Assembly (NCBI GenBank): GCA_024196135.1
Contig: JAMQCK010000029.1
Location: forward strand, 62,001-126,000
Direction: 5' to 3'
DNA length: 64,000 nucleotides
Origin: Pleurotus ostreatus/Saccharomyces cerevisiae fusant
Lineage: Eukaryota > Opisthokonta
Under the pieces are notes generated by a model. The model was not told the origin of the DNA. It did not search any database and worked only from the letters and a program-made list of their open reading frames with translations. This document shows, in pieces, positions 10,787 to 22,390 of the stretch; the stretch's first letter is position 1, and each line of letters begins with the position of its first letter. The position numbers and the translations under genes are program-made.

Positions 10787-12740
10787 TGGCGGACTGGACG
10801 ACCGACTCGAACGAGGCTCTTAATATCTCCCTTGGTACGCAAGAAATGCTGGCTGGATACATGCGTTGAAACTTACCGTAATGCAGTGCGCGCTCCGGAG
10901 GACCAGCAGAGCCTGGCCGAAGCGGAGTCGTACACAAACTTCCACCCATCCTTCACATATCCCGTGAGCACACATATGTGACTATTTGAATGTTTGCTTA
11001 TCAAGATCTCTGGAAGATATATGGCGAGGACGAGAAGATATACGGCTATAAAGACCTGAACATAGACGTATGCGCCACCACGATCGCCCATCCCCCCCTC
11101 TTACGCTGCGTTAGCTCAGGTTCGCTTCTGGATCACTCGCACAATACCTCAAAGTCAACTATGCTGAGAAGCTGCCGTCCTCTTCCACGGTCGACGATGT
11201 AGAGGGGACCCTGAGCAAATTCATACCACCAGGTGCGTCATGCACTCTTCATTCCGAGCGGCTCTCCTGATTTCAGCGGATGTAGGATACTATACAGACG
11301 AGGCTGAGTTTAGCAAGCGAGTATCTGAGGACGCACTTGCTTTCAAGCCACCCGGAGAACGCATCCACACCTACACCCGTCCCTCCCCAACTGCTGCAGG
11401 GAAGGGCAAGGGCAAGGACACTACGTCTGACCCGAACAACGAAAAAGTCGTCGAGTTCGAAGTGTACCATGTGCGTATAGATCGACTTGTGTCACCGGCT
11501 GATGCTGAACGTCTGTTCAGGCGACTTGGAGCACGCCCGGCTTCCGAGAATACCACCGCCTCATGCAATTGTTCATCCTACTATACATCGAGGGTGGCTC
11601 ATACATCAACGAAGACGAGGACACCTGGGAGTTTGTCGTACTGTGCGTGACAATCTTTGTGACACCATCCCTCAGCCTGACCTGCGTTCTAGATACGAGA
11701 AGCGAAAGAGACGAGACGACCCAAGCGTGGCGACCTATCACTTCGTCGGCTACTCGTCCCTCTACCCCTTCTACTGCTACCCCGAGCGGGTGCGGATGCG
11801 CCTCAGGTACCTCTCCCTTTCAGTCTACCACCCTCCCCATACTGACCCCTCTCCCCTTCAGCCAATTCGTCATCCTCCCACCTTACCAACGCCACGCCCA
11901 CGGCTCCGAGCTCTACAACGCAATCTACCAATACGTCCTCTCCCAGCCGCAGATCGCCGAGCTCACCGTCGAGGACCCCGCGGAGGCGTTCGAGGACCTG
12001 AGGGACGTGAACGACTTGCGGATGTTGCTTGGAAATACGCAGTTTATGGAGGAAGCCTTCGGGGAGGATGTGGTGTCGCACGGGGGCGGGCGCGTGGGTG
12101 GGGTGGGGAGGGCGGGGAGGAGTGGGCGTGGGGGCGGTGGTGGGCAGAAGGCGAAGGGCAAGCTGGGCCCGCCTGCAGATAAGGCGTGGTGCGAGAAGTG
12201 GCGCGTCAAGCTCAAGCTGGCAGGGGTGAGTGGTGGTTTCCTACTACCGCGGGACCTTGGTGGCTACGACTGCGGGTATCCTCCATTCGTTGGCTGACTT
12301 TGGTGCCTCAACGCGTTGGCTGACTTTGACATTATCCCTCTAGCGCCAATACCAACGCCTCATCGAGATGCTCGAGATGATGCACATCAGCCCGGCGGAC
12401 GCGGCCGCGCTGCGCGCGTTCCGTCTGCAGGTGAAGGAGCGGCTGTATCGGTTCAATTTTGTGAGTGGCATTTAGTTGCTTTCGTTTGAGTTTGTTTTTG
12501 TTTTCCTGCATGACTTCGTTTTTGTTCGTCCCATTCTATCGGGTTGAGGGCGCCGCGCGACCCTCCTGCATTTACCCTTGCCTCCTCGCGTCTATTCTTT
12601 TCTTTCATATTGCTGACATGACTTTGCAGGAGGTCTTGGCGCAACTGGAGAAGCAGGAGCGGCTGGAGAAGCTCGAGGAGACGTTCCAAAATGTACGGGA
12701 GGACTACGCACGGTTGATAGCGAAGGTTCGGTGGCAATAG
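10787..12740 (+). CDS. HAT1: Histone acetyltransferase type B catalytic subunit
   Basis: HAT1 acetylates newly made histone H4 (Lys5 and Lys12) before chromatin assembly. The product is rebuilt from about ten exons. Recognised blocks match HAT1 in order: [66 protein letters not shown]; the GNAT core YPFYCYPERVRMRLSQFVILPPYQRHAHGSELYNAIY (each block given only in part), where Q/RxxGxG-type acetyl-CoA binding is QRHAHGS; then TVEDPAEAFEDLRD, whose acidic residues fit the family's catalytic region. The C-terminal helical part ends EDYARLIAKVRWQ. An unusual Gly/Arg-rich insert lies near 12076-12170. Introns are about 50-75 bp; acceptor choice for NID-LRFASGSL rests on family conservation. Confidence 0.92.
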
Positions 12741-13448
12741 ATGGGGTTTGATTGTTGATCGACGTCGGATGGATTGGCACTTGGGCCTTCCGCTGGGTGG
12801 TGGCGTTGTGGTCGTTCGTCGGTATACGGAGCACGCCATCAACGGCTTGGCCTCCGATTACGCAGCAACGAGAGCAGAAGGTCGGTGCATTGTAGTGCTT
12901 TGCGCGGCTTACATCAGTGGCTCTGGACGTTGCTGTAGCCCCCGCCTACACGCCGGCATCAAGACGTTCAGCGCCATGATATGATCCTACGCCACTGCCC
13001 TTTTCATCACTGAATCGGCGCTGTTGACAGCGGGTTGCTATCGAAGAGGGTGAGCAGAGCTATCTCAAAGGGGTCAAGCTGCCTTTTCGCCCCCGGTTCA
13101 GTGGCCGAGGGCGCCTATGCTCGTGAGCACTGCGCAGAGATCGCCCGTAGCTATCAGCCAAGCGCTCGGTGCAGAGCCTACTAGCCCGCTCTTACTACGT
13201 TGAGGGCCGCATCCGAGGCACGCACCCGATGATAACCCATTGGCATGGCCTGCACACTGAGATTGCTATACTGGTGCTCGTGGCACTACTGCAAGTGAGT
13301 CTTTGCTGCCTAAACTCAGTAATTACGTATTGCGCTGTAGCGCAGTCCTGTCATGGGAAGAAAACATGAACAATTATAACGATGAATTTACAGGTAAGTA
13401 ATCTACAGGCTGTGACGAAGATCCATACATCACCAAGCACACAAAATC
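12741..13448. other. Convergent intergenic region
   Basis: About 700 bp between the 3' ends of HAT1 (plus) and the membrane-protein gene (minus). Only short unconvincing open frames are present, for example a 66-codon frame at 13169-13369 that includes a hydrophobic run. No repeat or RNA gene is seen. Confidence 0.5.
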
Positions 13449-15423
13449 CTAGGGCTGGGGCCTACGCGGTTTGAGATATAACCATACGGCCAGCAGAAAG
13501 AACACCACAGAGCCCGCGCCCATAGCGAGGCTCCCCGTCCACGCATCCCGCACGCTTGCGAAATCGTCCGCAGTGAAGTCCATCACGTTGTACGCGCGGC
13601 TCTCGCCTAGACCGAGGACGCTGCTGTTGCAGTAGCACCGGCTGTAGAAGTTGGCGAACTGGAACATGCAGATGATGACGGCGAAGGACGCATTCACAAC
13701 AGCGAGCGTTTTGCCTATGCGGCGGAGGAGGATCGCGAGTGTGGCGATGTACTGACGGGGTTTGCTGGGCGCCCTGTTCGTATGAGTGGAGAGGCTGCTG
13801 AAGGTAGAGGTTAGTTCATGAAGTGCTGTGGATGAATCTTACTGACGCTTTTGCCGGTTTGCTTGAGACATGTACCAGGACGCTGGACAAGACCATCAAA
13901 AACCAGATGACGGTGGCGATGACACCGTAGAGTAGATAGGCGCCGGAGCGGCACCCCAATCCTAGGCGAAGGCGGTATCAATTTGACGCCTCTGCAATGA
14001 AGTCTTCAACCTGCTCACCTTTTGTCGGCGTAAGAATGATGTTCAGGATCGCGGAGCCGGTTGCGCCCCATTGCAACATCAAAGCTAGTCCCGATGCGAC
14101 GACAATACGAGTCCATACTCCCGGAACCCAGTGTGGAGTAGAAGGTCGTTTGCCGCAGTACGCCTCGACGTCAGCGCGAGTTCCCTCTCGGTTCCCTGGA
14201 GGCCACGGTATAGCTCTGGAGGGCATTTGATAGCGGCGTCCATCTTGAGCGACCGGCTGGTGAGCCTCATGATTCGCACTCGCGGAATCGTAGGCCAGAG
14301 CGATCTCTTCCGCGGTACGTGTCCAGCTGAAGATGCGAGCGTAGTTATAGATGGGCGGGCTCGCGTGCTGGTCCTGGTAGAGCGCCGTTCGGCTATGCTT
14401 TTCCAAAGATAAGCCTCGTCGGGACGATCCCAGACTCTTGACAAGAGCGGGTGGACCGTCGTCAGTAGCGAGCCATGCCTTCCCGTTTGCCTCATTCATC
14501 GCCTTCGCCAGACGATGGGCATCGCATTTGGGTGAGATGCGAAGCCACCCGACGACAATGGGCAGAAGCCAGAGCCAGAGCGTCCCATTCGCCTGCCCGT
14601 TCACATTCACAATGGCCACGTCAGTGGCTGTTGCGAAGGAGTTGAAGACGGTAAATGCGAAGGCGAGGACGACCCAGGCGATATTGGCGAAAGCAGAGAT
14701 GGACCACGTGTGCGTACCGGAGTGGTCGAGCCAATCGGCGAGCTCAGACCACCAGCAATCGTTCTCCGGCAGGACGATGAGCGAGGCGAGCAAGCCGTCT
14801 TCTATCCGCACGCGTAGCGGTGACTGCTGCAGACTGACGAGAGTACGAACGACGTTGTGTACGTTGGGATAATGGTAGGAGGCAAAGCGTTCGCTCACCC
14901 AGTGCGAGTTTAGTACGGTGATGGCCAACGAATACGCGGCGAGGGCGGGGGAGCCGACGGTGAGCGAGACAGAATTAAGGTTGACCAGTCGGTCGTTGGC
15001 GCCGAACGGTAGTTGAGATAGTAGCGCAAGCCAAGGAAGGAGCCAGTTCCCGAACTGCTGCGAGAAGGTCGCCCACGAGAATGGCTCTCTGCCTGAGCCG
15101 CACGTCTCCTGGCATTGATGATATGTCACGGCGGTGACGAAGCACAGCGGCTTATCTGGTCCAGCATCCATGCAGAGGTTCCCCGCCTTCGAAGCAGCGT
15201 CAGGCCAGGCGTGGGGGCCCACGGGCGCTCCAGAATTGTCAGTGATACTATTGTTGAATATGGAATAGGCCTCGGAAGGGGTGCTGTTCCTGATGCTGGC
15301 CAGGCAGGCTTCGAAGTTGATGTTCTTCGCTTGTGCATGGGCGCAAAAAGCGAACGATACGACCATAAGCATGCCTGCTACCGAGGAGTCAGCAAAAAGG
15401 CGTGAGCGACTCCGGTAGACCAT
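13449..15423 (-). CDS. Multi-pass membrane protein of unknown function
   Basis: Three inferred exons. The first (15423 to about 14020) encodes a signal-peptide-like start (LFADSSVAGMLMVVSFAFCAHA), a Cys-containing extracellular stretch (GNLCMDAGPDKPLCFV, YHQCQETCGSG) and several hydrophobic segments (ANIAWVVLAFAFTVFNSF, LWLWLLPIVVGWLRI, IVVASGLALMLQWGATG). The second exon (AYLLYGVIATVIWFLMVLS) and third exon (AVVNASFAVIICMFQFAN; SVVFFLLAVWLYLKPRRPQP) add more. This gives seven or so membrane spans with Cys pairs outside. I do not recognise a named family; similar architecture occurs among orphan mushroom membrane proteins. Splice junctions are inferred from GT/AG and restored hydrophobic sequence. 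Confidence 0.7.
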
Positions 15424-16586
15424 GATCGCAACGTACGCCGGAAGATTATCATCGTGTTTTGGCGTTGTTCTTCGGGTACAACGAAATCTGGGGCGATGGT
15501 GAGAAGGGAGAAGCCCGGCCTTTTGAAGGTAAATATGTCATCAATATTGACCATTGCTTGTAGCTTGTACTGAGTTCGATATCACTCCGCGATGCTGGCC
15601 CAGTGGACGGACATAGAAGGGACAAAATCGAGAGCTTACGCCTTTCGGGAGATTGGGAGCTGTTGGAAACAGTGATCCTCCAGGGTTGTTACTGTCCAGA
15701 TTGGCTCAGATTTGCTGTAGTCAATGCCGTCGAATCTCGGCGGCACTGTTCTCAACACGCCAATTGACAGTAGAAGGCGCTGGAAGGCGAGCGAATCAGC
15801 ATACTATTAACACTAAGACACCAAGCGCCCACTGTCGACTAAGCGCCCGCCCGACATGGAACAAATCATTGTAGGGCTTGCAGGATGGGCGTGCCGCCCA
15901 GCGTCACAGAAGACTGGTGTAACGAGGGGGAAGGATGACAGGTTGGGCGTGTATCGACAACGCTGTGCAGTTGACCTGATATCCGAACACGACTGAAGCA
16001 CGACGTCAGTAGCGATTCGCTGCAAGTGCGGTCAGGAAGACCTACACCGCCGCCACAGACATCATTCGCTGGCATAGCATTAGCATCTGGAAGAATCGCA
16101 AGGGCGCGCCACTACAGTATCGGGACGAGAAGAGGCACGCGAATCAAGGCGGAGTCGGTCTATGAAGTCACAAACGATGGGGATCCCAGGACGACGAGAT
16201 GCAGACCAACAGCATCGCCGGCCAGTACATGACGTGGGTGGCAGTCCAAAGAGTGTGACTTGGTTGATCCACGCTGATTTTCGACAGCCACAGCTCGTTG
16301 CTATGCGCAAAGGGCAATACGCTAGCACTCGCTTCACTCGTGTCCGCAACCTTCGGAGAGCTGTCCTGCTTGTCAATGTGAGTGCATGTTGTCGCTTGAC
16401 TAGATCACTCACTCGTCATACCACTTCTGAGGGTCAGGACATGTCAAGTCTCACAGATATGTAGTTACCCGCCCTCCAGCGGACGTCCGACCGCACTTGG
16501 CTGAAAACAGAGAGCATGCATCCAAAAGGGTATTACAATAACGACTAGAAAGTGCGGAAGATACAAACGATACCAGGGTCCCCCAT
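15424..16586. other. Intergenic region
   Basis: About 1.16 kb, containing the promoter of the membrane-protein gene (minus) and the 3' flank of VPS1 (minus). Open frames on both strands are short and compositionally random. No gene, repeat or element is supported. Confidence 0.5.
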
Positions 16587-19142
16587 CTACACGCCTGACA
16601 CAATCCTGCGGAAAGACGAAGCAGTCAGTGAATCGTTGGCCGCAAACAAGGTCATGAACGCACTCCTCCGCCTTGTTCAGGGCCTGCACCATGCCGATGA
16701 CCTCCTTTCGGCGGTTCACGATGTACTCGCTCTCCTTGAGCAGCTCGCCGAGCACCTCGGGCTTGTATAGCTCCTGCAGCAGCTCGCGCTGCAGGTTGTC
16801 CTTCGAGTGCGCGACGAGCTTGAGCGTGATCGCCTTCGGGACCATATCGATCATCTCCCGCTTCACGATGTTGAAGTAGGAGTGGATGAGGAGCTCTGCA
16901 AGCAGAAAAACGATTATCAGCCAACGGTATGATAGAATGGAAGGAAGAATAGGCCACGCACTGATCACCTCCGTCTCCATCGTCTCCCGCTCGTTCAGCG
17001 CCGCCTGCGGCTTGATCACTGGCGGGGGTGCCTCCATCACACTCGCCCCCGACGCTGGCTTCTTCTTCGTCCTCGCGGTTGAGAAGAACGACCCAAAGAA
17101 GCTCGGCTCCTCTTTCTTCGCGTCCACATCCAGATCCCGGTTGTTGTTGATCGTCCCTGGCGCCAGCCTTCCCGACTTCGGATCTGCCCCCGGCGGCGGT
17201 GGACGGGCTGCCGCAAGCCGCTCGTTCACGATGGCCATCGCGCGGTGTCCGTTGAGGAAGTCGGGGTGCGTAGTGTTGACATAGCAGGCCTGCGCTGCGA
17301 CGAGGTCGGAGACGAGCTTCGTGGTGGGTGTCATGGACTTCTTGAAGAAGTTGACGACGACGTGGTTAAAGCGCTCGCGCAGCGCGGGGTATCGGCGGAA
17401 GGCTTGCTATAAAGTCGTTAAGTTGACCAGGAATAAGCGAAGGCGGACTGTCGTACCATCTTCGTAAGTAGTTGACCAAGGATGCGGATCAGCTCGTCGT
17501 AGACGAGTTGACAGCATTTGAGGCCCGGGTCTTCCAATCGTCGGATCTGCTGCTTGACAATAATTTCGAAGGCCGAAGTGCCAACGAAGATGGCTGGTGT
17601 AGAGCCCTGCGACTAATTTCAGCACACTGCCTAGATGTGGTTGACGAAGGCCTCTCGCACCGAAGAGTTATACAAGATCGTCCGGATGTCGCCATCCTTG
17701 ACTTGGTCAAAGGGGTCAATACTCCGTATGCCATTGTTGAAGAGCTCGTGGAAGACGAAGGATATACGAGCACCGCCGGACAACTCGTTCAAGGACAGGT
17801 CATTGGTGTTGCCGTCGATCACTGTCCTAAACTCGTTCGTGAACTCGGTGATGACGTTCAGCACGACGTTGCCGTCATTGCCTGCTGTCGGACCGCCCAG
17901 AGATTGCAGTTCCGCGTTGTACTTCGATTGTTGCTGCGATATCCGGGCTTTGATGTCAGGCAACGTCGCGCGAATATGGTGCATAAGAAGCTGGAGGAGT
18001 GTAAGACCGACATCGTCAAGAAGAGACTATAGCACGCACGCCATTGAGTTTCCGTGCAAGGTATGGAGTCCCGCAGTAGGCCTCCTTTCCTGCGTATGCT
18101 GGATGGTTCGCAAAGAACTCGCGCTCGTACTCGAGTGCAGCCTGGATAGCCTTCCCAGTCTCGATATCACGTTGACCGCGGTTCACCACTGGGATGTATC
18201 CGAGCCGCAAGGGAATGATGCGTCCAGCAAGGATGTCGCGCACGTCCGTGCCCTTGTCCCTGCAGGGTGTGAGAGGCGCTCAAGTAGGACGCAGACCACG
18301 CACATGAGATCAATCTTTGTTAGCACACCGATGGTGCGCAACCCCTCCGGATCCACCTCGCGTGCCAGCTTCAACCCATCCGAGTTCGCGAGATCGGTGT
18401 TGGCGGCCGTGACGGCGAGGATGATGCAAGACGGCCTTGAGATGTACTTGAGCACCATCTCGCGTATCTGGCGCTCAATATCCTTCGGCTGGTCCCCGAC
18501 GGGCACCTTCGTCAACCCGGGCAGATCGACGAGCGTGAGGGTGACCACGGTCGGGGAGAAGATGCGCAGGTTGATTGGCTGGGGGGAGATGCCCGCGTTC
18601 TTCCCCGTCTTCGCCTCCGTGTCACGCACAATCTCGTCGCGGATCTTGGAGAAGTCGTAGAATTTCTGGCCGGGGAGGTGGAGGAACTCGCCCCATTCGT
18701 CGGCGTTCGCGGCCTTGTCAGAGCTGTTGTCTACACCGTTCGCCTCTGCGAGGGGTTAGTCGATGGTAACGAGAGTGGACGCGCCACGCACCCTTGTTCG
18801 AGCCAGCGGGTCGATTGATGAGTTGCAGGACCTGCGCGAAGGTGAGGATAAAGGTCGCGCGGCAGCTTAAGCGCCCGTACCAATGGTCTCCTCGTTACAA
18901 TACCCGTCCCTCGGGGAAGGAAATCGCGTCCAACAATGTTCTACCCTCGATCCTTAGTACCTGATACATTGCGCTACAAGTAATCGACGCACCTCAAGCA
19001 CACTACTCTTCCCGCTACTCTGACTGCCGAGCACGCATATCTGGGGCAAGTCTATGGCTGCGGCTGAGGATCCCACCGCACTGAAGGCATCCTGGAGCTT
19101 GTTGACGATTCCGACGACCTCTGTTCCAAGTCCAGCCGACAT
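16587..19142 (-). CDS. VPS1: Dynamin-like GTPase Vps1 (vacuolar protein sorting)
   Basis: Large GTPase acting in membrane scission at Golgi/endosomes, vacuolar sorting and peroxisome division. Domains in order: GTPase domain with P-loop [12 protein letters not shown], switch region [17 protein letters not shown]3 [14 protein letters not shown] and G4 LTKIDLM; middle domain ([32 protein letters not shown]); insert with [15 protein letters not shown], which matches Vps1 rather than Dnm1; and GTPase effector domain ([10 protein letters not shown]...[14 protein letters not shown]). The C-terminus is NKAEEIVSGV after a last intron; unspliced, the frame would extend in a non-conserved way to 16465. 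About nine introns of 50-70 bp are inferred. Start set at [20 protein letters not shown], which aligns with family N-termini; MPCSM four codons upstream (19154) is an alternative. Confidence 0.92.
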
Positions 19143-19626
19143 TGAGCAAGGCACGCGCCGGGCGATGGAGGCACGAGTGAAGATGCGAGAGTTCTAGAAA
19201 AGGAAATTCTGCACATCCTTTTGTTCTTTACCTCCATGGTCGCGCAGCTGGTGTACGCGTACGCTGCACTGGCGGACTGCGTAAGGCAATGCAGAAGTAG
19301 ACTGGGTGGCTGTAATGATGCAACATGTTCAATTCTGACCTCGTCAGGACGCTGGACAAGTCACAGCTAAGCGCAGCTCCGGGGCTCTGGCAGCACCCCG
19401 ATATCGCGGGGATGCTGTATAATCCAGAAGAACACGCGTCAACGACGCCTGCTCGATGGAAATGAAAAGCCTACCTTCGACGTCTGGCCGCCCCGACATG
19501 CGCTCGAACCTTTGTCAACTCCCGTGATTTTATTCCGCAGAATCGGAGATGGACTCTTCGCCTATAAAGCAGCTGTCTTGAGCCCGTCGTGTGCATCCCA
19601 GCATTCCTCTCTGTCTCTCAAACGAC
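19143..19626. other. Divergent promoter region, VPS1 and the alpha/beta protein gene
   Basis: About 480 bp between two divergent starts. It includes a plus-strand TATA-like element near its right end (listed separately). No gene is seen. Confidence 0.5.
19563..19568 (+). promoter_or_regulatory. TATA box of the alpha/beta protein gene
   Basis: The sequence CCTATAAAGC lies about 60 bp upstream of the ATG at 19627, a plausible distance for a fungal TATA element with a short 5' leader. Confidence 0.45.
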
Positions 19627-20433
19627 ATGTCTGCTATCACGCTCGAGATTCTGAAGATCACTGTCGGTGCTGGCTTCCAGCTCACCTCCCCCGCTTTCGC
19701 ACAGCTGCGCCAGACGGCCTTCTCAGCGGGCGTGAAGGACCAGTGGTACGGCATGATCCAGGGCCGACCAAACCTGCTATGCTGGCTCATCGGTACGCTC
19801 TGCTCTTTGTTTGGCTGTCTGACTCTATCCTGACTTCGACCATGCGCAGAATGGCCCTTCAGCATTCGTGACCCTCTGTCCTGCGCGGGCTCCGAGCCAT
19901 CCAAGTTCAATTTCCGAGACTCTATCCGCGCTCTCGATGCTCAGCAATCTCCCACGTCCTGGCTGCTTCCCTTCGAGAATGCAGATCTCATCCGACCGGC
20001 GCTGACTGCGCCTGTTTGCGAAATCGTGAGTGTTGGTTCTGAAGCGTAAACAGAGTCGCTAAGCTAGGCACTCTAATCTCCAGTGCGATGTCAACCTCAA
20101 GCCTGGCGTGGACCGGACCCAGCCTGGCATCGCGAAGTCCCTGCACAAGACCTTCACCGACTGCTATGATGCGCCTGATGGAGGGTTCACGGGCGGCTAT
20201 TGGGCCGTCAACGCTCGTAACGACCGACACAATGTCTACCTCCTTGGGTGGGAGAGCAGAGAGGTATGTTCGGCTCGAACAGTATGCTTGCATGATCAAT
20301 CGCTGATTTTGTTCAGCTACACGCGAAGTACTTCGCCACCCCGCTCTGCGCGCTCGAGCTCAAGAACCTGGACCCGTATAATGAAGGTGGAGAGGGCCTT
20401 TTCGTGAACTTCACGCATGAGCGCAACGAGTAA
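19627..20433 (+). CDS. Small protein with two dimeric alpha/beta-barrel-like halves
   Basis: About 210 residues in four exons. Introns are inferred near 19791-19850 (phase 1), 20025-20082 (phase 0) and 20261-20317 (phase 0), each with GT/AG and restored reading. The N-terminal half (LEILKITVGAGFQLTSPAFAQL...WYGMIQGRPNLLCWLIEW) and the C-terminal half (CDVNLKPGV...GGYWAVNARNDRHNVYLLGWESRELHAKYF) share the order of beta strand, helix, then a strand ending in W-E. That order is seen in ABM/Dabb-type dimeric alpha/beta-barrel proteins. This is a fold-level inference, not a firm family match. It shares an intergenic region with VPS1 and has a TATA-like element upstream. Function unknown. Confidence 0.7.
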
Positions 20434-20484
20434 ATCCAATCATAATTGTAAACCTATTCCACTTTCCTCTATATTCATCTCCCT

Positions 20485-21564
20485 TCAATCGTCCCCCTTC
20501 GCCAACACGGGCCTCAGCATCTTCAGCACTTCCTGCCCATCAATCCCATCCTGGTTCGTGCTGTGTGCCAGCTCCTCCCACCGCTCCGCATCCCTCAGCG
20601 ATCTCGCCGCCACATGCGTGAAAATCCCATACGCATCGCTCCCAAGCTGCACCCTCAGCGGCGGTCGCGCCTCCCTTGATACGCGGATGATCGCCTTCGC
20701 GGCCTTGTCGAGGTCCCCGATGGGCGTGTACGTCTTGCGCATCGCGCGGAACACGTTGGAGGGCGCGGTAGGCGGGTAGTCCGGGTGCGGCGGAATCGAG
20801 GTGTCGTCGTTCCAGGTGGTGGGGAAGCCGCCAGGCTCGAGGATGACGGCCTTGATGTTCCACTCGGGCGGCATCTCGTTTGTGAAGGCCTCGGTGAAGC
20901 CTTCGAGGGCTGGGGGTGATCGAGTGAGCGGTGGGATTGTGGGAAGCTGGATATGAGACTTACCGAACTTGCCCGCGTTGTAGTATGCGAGCGTCGGGTT
21001 GGCGCTGTAGCCGCCGATGGAGGAGACGTTGAGTATGCGCCCGCCGTGTCCGGGAGGGTTGACAGTCTTGAAGAACTGGAGTGCCTGCGAACTGGGTAAG
21101 TCTCACTGCTCTCACTGCCTCCCCAAACGTACATACCTCCTTCGACACGTTCACCGGTCCCCAAAACAGCGTCTCGAACTGATCGCGCGCCACTTCGTCC
21201 GGCGTCGCCTCGATCTCAGCGCTCACCGCATACCCCGCGTTGTTGACCACCACATCCAAGCGCCCAAAATGTTCCTTCGTACTCGCAAACGCATCCTTGA
21301 TCTGCTCGGGCTTCGTTACGTCCAACGCCACAAGCAGGAGCTGCGATTCCGGGTAATTCGCCCGCAGCTCGGACAGCCCTGCCGACTTGGCGGGGTTGCG
21401 CGCGGTGGCAACGACACGCTCGCCTGCTTCGAGGACGCCATTGGCAAGGTGGAGACCTAGGCCAGAGGAGGTACCAGTGACTAGGGGAATGATCAGTCGT
21501 CAAGATCGCCCATCGCCGTGAAGGAAAAGCTCGTACTCAACCACACGCGAGAATCGGCAGACAT
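20485..21564 (-). CDS. Short-chain dehydrogenase/reductase, copy 1
   Basis: Classical SDR, an NAD(P)-dependent oxidoreductase. Seen: a short first exon MSADSRVWL, then phase-1 splicing (intron 21481-21536) restoring the cofactor motif TGTSSGLG, then RVVATARNPAK, ALDVTKPEQIKDAF, the structural NNAGY motif, the catalytic Ser in NVSSIGGYS, and the catalytic YxxxK as YYNAGK. The substrate side has EPGGFPTTWNDDT and ends RPVLAKGDD. Three introns are inferred. The Y-N-A-G-K form and the EPGGF motif resemble fungal SDRs annotated as estradiol-17-beta-dehydrogenase-like, but the substrate is unknown. It is very similar to the SDR at 24065-25136, which lies on the same strand beyond the kinase gene. 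Confidence 0.88.
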
Positions 21565-22390
21565 CGTTCAGCTGTGTCAATCGTCGATGGGCGGGAGGAG
21601 AGGTATGCTCTGCCTTGGCCCCTTTTGCCAGCCTTAAGTACTCTGGTCTTCCAGACGTATTCTCGACACGCGGCGCTAAATTGCCCACGCTGCCGCCCTG
21701 CTTGCGCGTTCGCTATGCAGAATGCGGAACAAAGGCGGGCAAAAGCGCTGACGCACCGACGTACCACGGCAGTCGTCGGCTGCACCATGGGCTTGGGCCG
21801 CTTCGTGATATACTCTCGGTGTTGCCGCAAATGGCAGGGCCGTATCCGAAACGGAAGGCATTGTTCTCTGGCCGCGGACCCGCGGGCTCTTCACTATGTA
21901 AAAGAGAGGCTTGTGAGTACTATGGGACACTGCTCGCGGTAGCTTAGCGCTCTCGGCCACAGATATGTCTCTTCGGCTGGATTATTATGACATCGTGGCA
22001 CTTACCAAAAGGCGCGATTACAGCAGAGAGATGAGATTTCTGCTTACAGTCTTATGTTTTTCCCTCCGTTTCGGGATTTTGTCCACTCTCTGACGAGACA
22101 GACTTGCCAGGATGGACATAATGGGCGCACAACCAAAGAGACCCCGCCGACGTGACGGTTCAACTTTCGTGACACATCGTGAGAACCGGTCTCGGTGGTT
22201 GCCGAGAATCACGTTTTTCTGCTCTGCTCCCGCGTTCAACACCGTCCTTCAACGACTTTGGGTGCTCAGCTGATACTCCTGCCAACTCTTGTTTCTGCGA
22301 GAAAGCTGTTGAACTCATACTTTAGGAGAATTTTCCCTACTTTTGCTTTTCAAGGCCACATCACTGTTGCTGATTTCCTCTGGCTATCCC
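21565..22390. other. Divergent intergenic region, SDR copy 1 and SRPK-like kinase
   Basis: About 825 bp between the SDR start (minus) and the kinase start (plus). Several short open frames on both strands show no family features. No gene or repeat supported. Confidence 0.5.
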
